This document shows, piece after piece, positions 44,714 to 54,448 of a stretch of DNA of 64,000 nucleotides. How positions within the stretch are numbered: position 1 is the stretch's first letter; every line of letters starts with the position of its first letter. The position numbers were made by a program, and so were the translations under genes. Below the pieces are notes generated by a model. The model was not told the DNA's origin and ran no database searches. It saw nothing but the letters and a program-made list of their open reading frames with translations. Origin of the DNA: Mycobacterium sp. ELW1 (GTDB taxonomy: Bacteria; Actinomycetota; Actinomycetes; Mycobacteriales; Mycobacteriaceae); the NCBI RefSeq assembly GCF_008329905.1, contig NZ_CP032155.1:4774001-4838000 (forward strand). Direction: 5' to 3'.

Positions 44714-45771
44714 TCGATGACGACGCGGCCGTCGATCTGGCCGCGCTCCATCCGGCCGAACACCTCGTTGATGTCGTCGAGTTTGGCGGCTTCGACCGTG
44801 GGGTGGATCAACCCGCGGGCGTAGAAGTCGAGCGCCTCGGCCATGTCCTGGCGAGTGCCGACGATCGAGCCGCGAATCGTCAAGCCCTTCAACACGATGT
44901 CGAAGATCGGCGCGGGGAAATCACCCGGCGGCAGGCCGTTGAAGACGATGGTTCCACCGCGGCGGGTCAAGCCGATCGCCTGGCCGAACGCCTGCGGGTG
45001 CACCGCGGTGACGAGCACGCCGTGCACACCACCGGTGGCCTTCTGGACCTCCTCGACGACGTCGGACGTTCTGGCGTTGACGGTGACCTCAGCCCCGAGC
45101 CGTTCGGCCAGTGCGAGTTTCGCATCGTCGATGTCCACAGCGACCACGCGCAGACCCATCGCGCGGGCGTACTGCACCGCGATGTGCCCCAGGCCGCCGA
45201 TACCGGAGATCGCAACCCATTGGCCGGGCCGGGTGTCGGTGACCTTCAGGCCCTTGTACACCGTGACGCCTGCGCACAGGATCGGTGCCACCTCGAGCGG
45301 GTCGATGCCATCCGGAATCCGGGCGGCGTAGGCCGCATTCACCAACATGTAGGTACCGAAGCTGCCATTGACGCTGTAGCCGCCGTTCTGCTGGCTCTCG
45401 CACAACGTTTCCCAGCCGGTGCGGCAGTATTCGCAACTACCGCAGGCCGACCACAGCCACGCGTTGCCGACCTTGTCACCGAGTTTCAGGTCGGTGACAC
45501 CCTCGCCGAGCGCGACGACAGTGCCGTAGCCCTCGTGACCCGGGATGAAGGGCGGTGCCGGTTTGACCGGCCAATCGCCATGGGCGGCATGCAAATCGGT
45601 GTGGCAGACCCCGGAGGTCTCCAGTTTGACGAGCGCTTCCCCGGGGCCGGGCGTGGGCAGGTCGAGGTCGGTGACGTGCAGTGGTGCACCGAATTCGGTG
45701 ACGACTGCGGCGCGCATGGTGTTGGTGTCGGTCGATGTGGCGGGTGCGCCAAGCGTCTGTGTCATGGTCAT
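44704..45771 (-). CDS. zinc alcohol dehydrogenase (AdhP/AdhA type)
   Basis: A 355-residue NAD-linked alcohol dehydrogenase. The catalytic zinc site is CHTDLHAAHGDW and GHEGYGTV, the structural zinc site has four cysteines in CGSCEYCRTGWETLC, and the cofactor motif is ISGIGGLGHIAVQYARAMG. ATG 45771 follows AAAGGAC and is preferred to upstream in-frame starts. It lies about 50 bases downstream of the aldehyde dehydrogenase on the same strand, so the pair should oxidise a primary alcohol to the acid. Confidence 0.92.
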   Translation of the reverse strand: MTMTQTLGAPATSTDTNTMRAAVVTEFGAPLHVTDLDLPTPGPGEALVKLETSGVCHTDLHAAHGDWPVKPAPPFIPGHEGYGTVVALGEGVTDLKLGDKVGNAWLWSACGSCEYCRTGWETLCESQQNGGYSVNGSFGTYMLVNAAYAARIPDGIDPLEVAPILCAGVTVYKGLKVTDTRPGQWVAISGIGGLGHIAVQYARAMGLRVVAVDIDDAKLALAERLGAEVTVNARTSDVVEEVQKATGGVHGVLVTAVHPQAFGQAIGLTRRGGTIVFNGLPPGDFPAPIFDIVLKGLTIRGSIVGTRQDMAEALDFYARGLIHPTVEAAKLDDINEVFGRMERGQIDGRVVIDYR

Positions 45772-45824
45772 GTCCTTTGGGGTTGTGGCGTTTTCAACGG
45801 TGTCTTCGCTCTTCGCGCAAGCGC

Positions 45825-47348
<1,524 letters not shown>

Positions 47349-47410
47349 GGTGTTCTCCTGCCTGGTCAAGACGACGAAATGTGTCGGTCGTCACTCAAGG
47401 TAGGCAGTAC

Positions 47411-47450
47411 GGGGTTGCAGCACGGTTGCACTGGTTGGCGCACCGTTGCA
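47411..47450. promoter_or_regulatory. TTGCA repeats upstream of the aldehyde dehydrogenase
   Basis: TTGCA occurs at 47415-47419, 47426-47430 and 47446-47450 (steps of 11 and 20 bases), the second and third in CGGTTGCAC and CCGTTGCAC contexts. Spacing near one and two helical turns suits operator half-sites for the GAF-domain regulator encoded directly upstream. Confidence 0.55.
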
Positions 47451-47458
47451 CGAACGGC

Positions 47459-48754
47459 TCACGCCAGGTCGAAGTCCAGCCCGGCCAGCTTCCCGCGGGC
47501 CTGCGCCTGCTGCACCGAGCCCGGCAGGGTGCCGTCGTGCAGCGCGCGCCAACCGTCGCGGTCGTCGCGCCCGTCGGGGCTGTCCAGCCAACGGCGGAGC
47601 ATCGCGGGGTCGCCGGTGGATAACACCGCACCCCGCAACGTCATCGCCAGCTCTGTGCGCAACCGCCCGACTGCTGGTGAAATCGACTGCGGGAGAAGCG
47701 GTCCCGGATACCGATCGAGGGCCGCCGTCACATTTCCGGCATCGAGCGCCTCGTACACCTCGCCGATGTCGGTGGTGATCGGCACCGTCAGCCGGTACGG
47801 CCGTGACTCGATGGCGTTGGCACCGACGACCTTGCGCAGCCGCGACATCTCGGCTCGCACGGTCACGACGTCCAGGTCCTTGTCGTCGAGCAGCATCGCC
47901 AGGTGGTCGGCGCTCAGCCCCTCGGGGTGGCGGCTCAAAAGCACCAGGATGTCGGCGTGCCTACCGGTCAGCGGGGTGGCCCGCAGATGCCCGAACTCGT
48001 CGGTGACCAGCCAGCGCGGACGTTCGGAACCGAGCACGGCCAGCCGCGGTCGTGGCGGCGCGGCCTCGACCGGTCCGCCGGTCAGCCGGAGCAGGGCCAG
48101 GTGCGTTTCGACGGCGACGACGGTGGCGCGCACCAGCGCCAGCGCCTGCGGCGTGGCGACCCGTGATCCGCCGGTCAGGTCCAACGCTCCGAGCAGGGCA
48201 CCGGTGGCGGGGTCATGCACGGGGACCGCGGTGCAGCTCCACGGTTGCACGACGCGGGAGAAATGCTCGGAACCGTGAATCTGCAGCTCAGCGTCCACGG
48301 CCAGGGCGGTGCCCGGGGCATTGGTCCCGGCGCCGCGCTCACTCCAGTCCGCGCCGGGCACAAAGTTCATGGCCTCCGCGCGCCGGCATGCGTTGGGGTC
48401 GCCCTCCACCCACAGCAGCGTGCCGTCGGCACCGCTGACGGCGACGACCACCCCGGAGCCGGCGGCATCGTCGACGAGCAGCCGGCGGATCACGGGCATT
48501 GCGGGTGCCAGCGGATGGGCTTCGCGCAGCCGGGCCAGTTTCTCGCCGACCGGGGAGGGTTGCGCGGCGCCGTCCGGGTCGACGCCTTTGGCCAAGCTGC
48601 GTTGCCAGCTTTTGGCGACGATCGGTCGCAGCGAGCTCGATTCCAGGTAGCTGGCGTCGACCTCACCGGCGACGAACAGCTCGTGGACCGCGCGCAGCAG
48701 CGCCGACGGCCGGGCGCCACCGGCCCCGGTCCGTGTCGTTTTGGGTATGCCCAT
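47459..48754 (-). CDS. GAF-domain transcriptional regulator of the aldehyde dehydrogenase
   Basis: A 431-residue regulator. Residues about 40-75 (LESSSLRPIVAKSWQRSLAKGVDPD) resemble the start of AcoR-type activators; a GAF domain spans about 90-235 (FVPGADWSERGAGTNAPGTALAVDAELQIHGSEHFSRVVQPWSCTAVPVHDPATG). The AAA+ and Fis domains of AcoR are absent; instead a winged helix of OmpR/SARP type (TGRHADILVLLSRHPEGLSADHLAMLL) and a tail with YPGPLLPQS, like a bacterial transcriptional activator domain, follow. It lies immediately upstream of the dehydrogenase genes and should sense acetaldehyde, acetoin or a similar inducer. Confidence 0.8.
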   Translation of the reverse strand: MGIPKTTRTGAGGARPSALLRAVHELFVAGEVDASYLESSSLRPIVAKSWQRSLAKGVDPDGAAQPSPVGEKLARLREAHPLAPAMPVIRRLLVDDAAGSGVVVAVSGADGTLLWVEGDPNACRRAEAMNFVPGADWSERGAGTNAPGTALAVDAELQIHGSEHFSRVVQPWSCTAVPVHDPATGALLGALDLTGGSRVATPQALALVRATVVAVETHLALLRLTGGPVEAAPPRPRLAVLGSERPRWLVTDEFGHLRATPLTGRHADILVLLSRHPEGLSADHLAMLLDDKDLDVVTVRAEMSRLRKVVGANAIESRPYRLTVPITTDIGEVYEALDAGNVTAALDRYPGPLLPQSISPAVGRLRTELAMTLRGAVLSTGDPAMLRRWLDSPDGRDDRDGWRALHDGTLPGSVQQAQARGKLAGLDFDLA

Positions 48755-48862
48755 CGGCGATCACACTCCTGCGTGCGGTCACCGGAGACCGCCGCGCGTG
48801 CGGCCACGATACGCCAGATGTCGATGTGCCATGGGGCATCGGACGCGATCCTTCCGGGATGA

Positions 48863-48903
48863 CTGTGCGGCCCCGTTGGCTCTCCTCCGCGGGGGCCGCA
48901 CAG
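48863..48903 (-). terminator. strong hairpin terminator after esxT
   Basis: Twelve-base arms CTGTGCGGCCCC (48863-48874) and GGGGCCGCACAG (48892-48903) with a 17-base loop, just downstream of the esxT stop on the minus strand. It closes the ESX-4 minus-strand unit from the inserted dehydrogenase block. Confidence 0.85.
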
Positions 48904-48921
48904 AGATCTACAGGGACGCCG

Positions 48922-49215
48922 TCAGCCCCACATCCCGGCGGCGCGACGGTCGGCGTCGGCCACGTCGGCCGCCCCGTCACGCACTGCGACGCCCAGTCGA
49001 ACCAGGATGTCGCGCAGCGCCGACGCGGATTGGTGCCACTGTGCCTGTTCGGCGTGATACGCGGCCGCGGCGTCACGGGTCCACACGTGCTGCAGCGGAG
49101 CGATCTGCCGGCTGAGGTCGTCCAAGGCCGCGCCGAGTCGCGCCGACGTGGCCTGGATGTCGGCCAGTACCGCTGCGTCGATCTCGGCGAAATCGTAAGA
49201 GAGGACGGGGTCCAC
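48922..49215 (-). CDS. esxT: ESX-4 WXG100-type protein EsxT
   Basis: A 97-residue helical hairpin. It begins MDPVLSYDFAEIDAAVLADIQ and has the turn QIAPLQHVWTRDAAAAYHAEQAQWHQSASALRD, with Trp-Thr-Arg in place of the usual Trp-x-Gly, as in M. tuberculosis EsxT. It should pair with EsxU as a secreted heterodimer of the ESX-4 system. No YxxxE motif is obvious at its end. Starts 15 bases after esxU. Confidence 0.93.
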   Translation of the reverse strand: MDPVLSYDFAEIDAAVLADIQATSARLGAALDDLSRQIAPLQHVWTRDAAAAYHAEQAQWHQSASALRDILVRLGVAVRDGAADVADADRRAAGMWG

Positions 49216-49230
49216 TGTGGTGCTCCTTGC

Positions 49231-49539
49231 CTAGAGGTGTGCGGTCACCGCGGCGATGCGTTGGGCGTGCAGCTGGGCGGCCTCACGCAGTTGGTGTTCG
49301 TTGTTCCTGATCGTGTCGGCGATCCCCGCCAGCGCCTGCGACAGCTTGGTGGACTCGGTGTTCCAGTGCGCGACGACAGTCTGGAATCGCGCGGCAGCCA
49401 CGCCGCCCCACACTGTGGGCGGAACAGACTCCATGCGGGTGATGAAGCCGTGCAACAAAACCCGGATCTCATCGTTGCGGGTGTCGGCAGCCGCAGCGAC
49501 GGAGCGCATCAGGTCGAAGTCGGTGCTCAGTGTCGTCAC
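49231..49539 (-). CDS. esxU: ESX-4 WXG100-type protein EsxU
   Basis: A 102-residue WXG100 protein. It begins [29 protein letters not shown] and has the WGG turn in [25 protein letters not shown]. It should form the heterodimer with EsxT and be secreted by the EccB4-EccC4-EccD4 machine. ATG start with GAAGGACCAC upstream. It lies about 50 bases from the Rv3446c-like gene. Confidence 0.94.
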   Translation of the reverse strand: MTTLSTDFDLMRSVAAAADTRNDEIRVLLHGFITRMESVPPTVWGGVAAARFQTVVAHWNTESTKLSQALAGIADTIRNNEHQLREAAQLHAQRIAAVTAHL

Positions 49540-49587
49540 GTGTGGTCCTTCCGGTCGAGTTATGCACGCTTACAATGATTTCGACGC

Positions 49588-50760
49588 TCACGGGCCGTTT
49601 CCGGTTCCACCGACTTCGTGGGCGGATTCAATGGCTTTCTCGCAGGGCTCGGCGATCGAATCGAGCCGGCCTTGCGCAGACTGGCAGCCGATGCTGATGC
49701 GCGTGGACCCGTCGAGGAGCACCGCCCAGCGGATCTCGCGCCCGATGCGGACTTCCCGGTACGTGACCGCCGGTCGCCCGCCGCGCCGGTCCGCGGAGTT
49801 GAAGTCGACGAACACACCGCGCGGCTGCTCGCCGATCGCCCGGCTCAGCGTCGCGGCGGTCTGATCCAATGTCTCTTCAGGCGAATAGGATTGCGTGATG
49901 TGCAGGGCCGTGGCCGAATCGGTCGGCGAACTGACCTGAATGCGGCGCGAACCAGGGCCCGCCGTAACGCGGGTGATCAGCCAATCGGCTGGGACCGACA
50001 GTGTGACGCGGCCTTCGACGATGTAGACGCCGTCGGGAGTCGGTGCCGGCGGGCGCGTGCTGACCGCGGCCACTCCAGCCACGCACAGTGTCAATGCCAT
50101 GCCGGCCGCCACGGCCGCGGGCCCTCGCCACTGTCGCCGTGAGGCGGGGACAGGTGCCGCCGTCGACTCCGTCGCGGACTGCTCCGGTGTGGCGTGCATC
50201 CGCACCACCCGCGCGTCCGTGCCGCGCTGGCGCAGCGCGGCCCGCAGACCGTCGGCGTACTCGACCGCGCCGGGTACGCCAGGCGGGGCGTCGATGAGAA
50301 TGGCAGTGGGAGTGATTGTCTCGATCATCTCGGCGAGGTCCATTGGATGGTGCGGGCGGCTGCGCGCCACCGGTGATCGGCCATCGGCGATGACGGCCAC
50401 CAGTTCGTCGGCGATCTCGATGACGGTGGCGACTTCACCGGCGGCGAGCACCGCGGACCTGGGCTGCGCGAGAACCTCGGAGGCGACTGCCGCCGCAGCG
50501 CCGACGAGGCGTGATACCCGCTGGTGTGACCACCACGACGGATGCACGACAGTCAGTGTCTCGCAGCGCTCCTCGACACTGTCGGCGAAGATCTTCCGCC
50601 ACAGCTCGGTGACGGCGACCGGGTGTTCGCGAAACAGCACCACGGTGTCGTCGATGCCGGCCAGCGCGGCAGTCACCATCTCCTGCTCCCCCGTTGGCTG
50701 CGGGCGGGGCGCCAACCGGGTGACCGCTGCGGGGCCCACTTCCAGTATCGCGCCGTTCAC
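49588..50760 (-). CDS. type VII secretion-associated membrane protein (Rv3446c-like)
   Basis: A 390-residue protein found only with ESX-4 loci. Residues 1-200 are a cytoplasmic, actin-like/ASKHA-resembling region (NGAILEVGPAAVTRLAP; AALAGIDDTVVLFREHPVAVTELW), about 214-234 form one membrane helix (PAAVAAGMALTLCVAGVAAV), and the rest is extracytoplasmic (VEGRVTLSVPADWLITRV; SADRRGGRPAVTYREVRIGREIRWAVLLDG). The GTG at 50760 overlaps the eccC4 stop by 4 bases and decides the start. Its role in ESX-4 is not known. Confidence 0.88.
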   Translation of the reverse strand: MNGAILEVGPAAVTRLAPRPQPTGEQEMVTAALAGIDDTVVLFREHPVAVTELWRKIFADSVEERCETLTVVHPSWWSHQRVSRLVGAAAAVASEVLAQPRSAVLAAGEVATVIEIADELVAVIADGRSPVARSRPHHPMDLAEMIETITPTAILIDAPPGVPGAVEYADGLRAALRQRGTDARVVRMHATPEQSATESTAAPVPASRRQWRGPAAVAAGMALTLCVAGVAAVSTRPPAPTPDGVYIVEGRVTLSVPADWLITRVTAGPGSRRIQVSSPTDSATALHITQSYSPEETLDQTAATLSRAIGEQPRGVFVDFNSADRRGGRPAVTYREVRIGREIRWAVLLDGSTRISIGCQSAQGRLDSIAEPCEKAIESAHEVGGTGNGP

Positions 50761-53700
50761 GTTGGGCTCCAACCGACTTGGACAAGATCGGCGCCGGCCC
50801 GGGACACCAGCAGTCCGCGCCCGGGCGGGCGCTCGGTCGCGCGGTGGTGTCCGATCAGCAGACCCTCGTCGGAGCTGCCGCTCATCAGCAGCGCGCTGCA
50901 CCCGCTGTCGCGCACGTGCGCCAGGAGGGGTTCGAACATCGCCCGCGCCGCCCCGGCGCAGCGTCGCGCGATGACCATGTGCAGTCCGATGTCGGCGGCG
51001 TGCGGCAGCAGCGCGAGTAGCGGACTGAGCGCGTCCGGTGAGGTGGCGGCGACCACGTCGTAGTCGTCGACCACGACGTAGATCTCCGGTCCGGTCCACC
51101 AGGATTTCGCCCTGAGCTGTTCGATCGTGGTGTCGGCGGTGGGCAATCTGTTCTGCAACAACGAGATCAAGCCGGGCAATCGCTGCGCGAGGCCCTGCTC
51201 GGAGAACGTGTAGTCGAGTACATGATCGGAGTCGGCGACGTCGAGCAGGTCACGCCGGTAGTCGACTATGAACAGCAGCGCGGGTTGCGTCGTCGCAGAG
51301 CGCGGTATCTCGCGGCACAGTGTCCGCAGTGCCGCGGTCTTCCCACATTCCCGGTCGCCGAGGATCAGCAGGTGCGCCTGGCGACGGAAGTCCGGACCGG
51401 CCGGGGTGAACTGGTCCTCCCCCAGACCGAGCAGGACGTGGCCGGAGTCGGCGGCCATCTCGACGACAGCGGAGTGGTCGATGTGTACGGGCAGCAATCG
51501 GACGGGCGGCGCCTGCCACGACTGGTCGCAGGAGATGTCGACGCCGTCGGGCGTGGCGATCAGGAAGTGGTCGCCGTCGCGGGTGATGCCGCGCCCCGGA
51601 ACGTCGATCGGGACGAGCGCCGCCTGCTTGCGATCCATCTCGGAATCGATCGGATCCCCCAGGCGCAGTTCGATTCTGGTGCCGATCTGGTCTTTGAGCG
51701 CGGGCCGGATGTCGGCCCACCGACCGGCGGTGAGGATCAGCCCCAGGCGCAGTTCGATTCTGGTGCCGATCTGGTCTTTGAGCGCGGGCCGGATGTCGGC
51801 CCACCGACCGGCGGTGAGGATCAGGTGGACGCCGAACGACAGACCACGTGATGCAATGGCGGCGATCGCCGCCTCGAGATCGGGATGCTCGTCCCGCAGG
51901 CTCGCCCAACCGTCCACGACGAGGAATACGTCACCGTACCGGTCGACATCGGAACGGTTCTCGCGAGCGGACAGGACGGCGCCGACGTGGCTGGCCGTCC
52001 GGCGCACCAACTCGGTCTCACCCCGGCCGGCGACCGATCCCACGTGCGGCAACCGTCGCAGCGAATCCAGGGTGCCGCCGCCGAAGTCGATGCAGTAGAA
52101 CTGCATTCGCCTCGCCTCGTGACACGCGGACAGCGCGGTGAGCAGCGAGCGCACCGTGGCGGACTTTCCGCTTTGTGACGTTCCGACCACGGCCACGTTA
52201 CCGAGTGCGCCGGTGAGGTCGACGGTCATGGGTGCCTGTCGCTGCTCGAACGGCAGGTCGATCACCCCGATCGCGACCGCACCATCTCGCCCCGCGCTGT
52301 GCGGCAGATCAGCGAGTTTCACAGATCTGGTGAGCGGTGGGAGCCACATCTGGTGTGCCGGCGTTCCTCGGCCGCTGAACCGCTGGACTAGCGCGTCGAA
52401 CGCGGTTCGATAGGGTCCGGCAGGCCCGCGAGTCGGTGGCGGCGAAGCGGATTCCCAGGTGAACAGCTCCACAGCGGCAGATGTCGATGTTCCGGCACTG
52501 TTCGGGGCCGGGCCCCCGAGGTAGGTCGCCTGAAACCGCACCAGCCGCCCGTCCCCGGTGCGCAGCAGCGCGGCGCCCGGGGTGGCCACGAGCTCGGCGG
52601 CGTCCGTGACGCCGAGTACCGCACGTGATTCCGCGGCCGTCGCGGTCTTGAGGCAGATGCGATACGACAGGTGCGATTCGAGGCCGCGCAGCCGACCTTC
52701 GTCCAGGCGCTGGCTCGCCAGCAACAGATGCATTCCCAGTGAGCGGCCGACCCGTCCGATCATCGCGAACAAGTCGGCGAAATCGGGCTGATGGGAGAGT
52801 AATTCGGCGAACTCATCGACGATGACGAATAGCGTCGGAAGCGGGGGCAGGCTGGGATCCGCACGTCGATGTCGCCGGTACGCGGCGAGGTTGACCGCGT
52901 TGCCGGCTCGCCGTAGAAGCTGCTGACGACGGTGAACCTCGCCGCCGAGCGCATCCTTCGCACGCGCCACCATGGGCGCGGAGTCGGCAAGATTGGTGAT
53001 GACCGCAGCGACATGGCGCAGGCTCTCGAGGCCGAGAAACGTTGCGCCGCCTTTGAAGTCGATCAGGACGAGGTTGACATCGTCCGGCGAGTGACGCGCG
53101 ATGATCCCGGCTGCGATCGTGCGCAACAGTTCGGATTTTCCCGAGCCCGTCGCACCCACACACAGCCCGTGCGGACCGTGGCCACCGTCGGCGGGCTCCT
53201 TGATGTCGAGATCGACCGGTTCTCCGTTCTCTGTTGTGCCCAGTCCAACGCGGAGCTGCTCGGACGGGGGTAGCGGTGGCCAGACAGCCTCCGACTCTGG
53301 ACAACTCACGCTGAATCCGCTGTCCCGGCGGCGGTACCGCGCCACTCGGCGGGCACACGTCCGCGCCTGCATGATCGTCATGGCGTCGGCGGTGGCGAAC
53401 TCATCGACGCCCTCAGCGCCGCGCACCGCGAGGTTGTCCCCGTCGACCCACAGGCATCGCAGTTCCGGGCTGTGTTCACCCTGCCCGACGGCGATCACGG
53501 TGATGCCGGGTCCGGCATGCGTTCGGTGATCCACACCGTCGACGATGACAACCCGGTACCCGGCCCGGTGGTCACGATCAGCGCTGTGCGGCAGCCACTT
53601 CAACCAGTCCCACAGCTGTCGGTGCTCTGTGGTGACGTCCGCAGTGATCACCAGGTTGGCCGGGCTGTGCAGCACGGCCAGCTGGCAGAGCATCGCACGC

Positions 53701-54356
53701 ACCAGGGCTCGCGCACTCGACTGGTCGCCTTCGACGACGAGCACACCGACCCTGGGCAGCGCGATCGCGACCGGCACGCCATCGACCGTCGCGTGGTGGT
53801 GCGCGAAGCGCCGCAACGCATCGGCGGTCACCGGGTCCAGCTCGTCCACGGGACCGACCGGCGGCACGACGATCCGGCGCGCCAGCCGGTGTCGGCCGAC
53901 GCCGACACGGACGCGGCAGAAGTCCGGATCCTGATCGCTGAGCTGCCACATTCGTGGGCCGCCGACCAGCGTCCACAACGAGGCCGGCTCCGGATGTCGC
54001 TCCTGCAGTGCTGCATGTTGGCGTTGCGCCGTGTCCCGTAGCTGCTCGCTGAGCCGGTCGAGGTGGTGCAGATAACGTCTGCGTTCGTGGTCCACCCCGC
54101 GGCCCGACCGCCGTGCACCGGCCTGCAGCGTCATGCCGACCGCCGACACCACCATCAGCGCGGGCAGCATCATTGCGGTTGGGCCGTGCGAAGCGACTCC
54201 TGACCTCCACATCACGGCGCCGACGGCCACCACCGCGCCGACCGTGACCAGTGGCACGAACCGCGACATTCCCGACGGCGGCTCAGTACGGGGCAACGCA
54301 CCGACGATCACATCGTCGGTCGGGAAAGCCATCGCCGACCGGGCAGGCCGATTCAT
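50757..54356 (-). CDS. eccC4: ESX-4 motor ATPase EccC4, with internal duplication
   Basis: A 1199-residue FtsK/SpoIIIE-type translocase. It has two membrane helices near the start (FVPLVTVGAVVAVGAVMW; AMMLPALMVVSAVGMTLQA) and three ATPase domains with P-loops near residues 402 (GATGSGKSE), 727 (GTSQSGKSAT) and 1002 (GDRECGKTAA). Only the first has Asp-Glu in Walker B (FVIVDEFAELL); the others read VVDGW and VVDDY. ATG 54356 gives MNRPARSAMAFPTDDVIV, matching the basic/Pro start of EccC proteins; TTG 54392 is possible. Residues 845-872 are repeated exactly at 873-900, so one copy lies just before the conserved LGDPIDSEMDR; the fold of domain 2 may be disturbed. Confidence 0.95.
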   Translation of the reverse strand: MNRPARSAMAFPTDDVIVGALPRTEPPSGMSRFVPLVTVGAVVAVGAVMWRSGVASHGPTAMMLPALMVVSAVGMTLQAGARRSGRGVDHERRRYLHHLDRLSEQLRDTAQRQHAALQERHPEPASLWTLVGGPRMWQLSDQDPDFCRVRVGVGRHRLARRIVVPPVGPVDELDPVTADALRRFAHHHATVDGVPVAIALPRVGVLVVEGDQSSARALVRAMLCQLAVLHSPANLVITADVTTEHRQLWDWLKWLPHSADRDHRAGYRVVIVDGVDHRTHAGPGITVIAVGQGEHSPELRCLWVDGDNLAVRGAEGVDEFATADAMTIMQARTCARRVARYRRRDSGFSVSCPESEAVWPPLPPSEQLRVGLGTTENGEPVDLDIKEPADGGHGPHGLCVGATGSGKSELLRTIAAGIIARHSPDDVNLVLIDFKGGATFLGLESLRHVAAVITNLADSAPMVARAKDALGGEVHRRQQLLRRAGNAVNLAAYRRHRRADPSLPPLPTLFVIVDEFAELLSHQPDFADLFAMIGRVGRSLGMHLLLASQRLDEGRLRGLESHLSYRICLKTATAAESRAVLGVTDAAELVATPGAALLRTGDGRLVRFQATYLGGPAPNSAGTSTSAAVELFTWESASPPPTRGPAGPYRTAFDALVQRFSGRGTPAHQMWLPPLTRSVKLADLPHSAGRDGAVAIGVIDLPFEQRQAPMTVDLTGALGNVAVVGTSQSGKSATVRSLLTALSACHEARRMQFYCIDFGGGTLDSLRRLPHVGSVAGRGETELVRRTASHVGAVLSARENRSDVDRYGDVFLVVDGWASLRDEHPDLEAAIAAIASRGLSFGVHLILTAGRWADIRPALKDQIGTRIELRLGLILTAGRWADIRPALKDQIGTRIELRLGDPIDSEMDRKQAALVPIDVPGRGITRDGDHFLIATPDGVDISCDQSWQAPPVRLLPVHIDHSAVVEMAADSGHVLLGLGEDQFTPAGPDFRRQAHLLILGDRECGKTAALRTLCREIPRSATTQPALLFIVDYRRDLLDVADSDHVLDYTFSEQGLAQRLPGLISLLQNRLPTADTTIEQLRAKSWWTGPEIYVVVDDYDVVAATSPDALSPLLALLPHAADIGLHMVIARRCAGAARAMFEPLLAHVRDSGCSALLMSGSSDEGLLIGHHRATERPPGRGLLVSRAGADLVQVGWSPT
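51657..51824 (-). repeat. exact 84-bp tandem duplication inside eccC4
   Basis: Bases 51657-51740 and 51741-51824 are identical over all 84 positions by direct reading. The length is divisible by three, so the frame is kept and 28 residues (LILTAGRWADIRPALKDQIG and the next eight) occur twice in a row. Perfect identity at third codon positions shows the event is very recent, or an assembly artefact. Confidence 0.95.
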
Positions 54357-54448
54357 GCACGGACGGTAGGCATCGTCCGCCCCGACCGGCAATTCACCTG
54401 TGGACAGCGGAGTTCGACCCCACAGCGAGATCGCTACCGTCCGCTGTC
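54357..54448. promoter_or_regulatory. divergent eccC4/eccD4 intergenic region
   Basis: Ninety-two bases between the divergent ESX-4 genes, which must carry both promoters. No inverted repeat was noticed. Confidence 0.5.
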
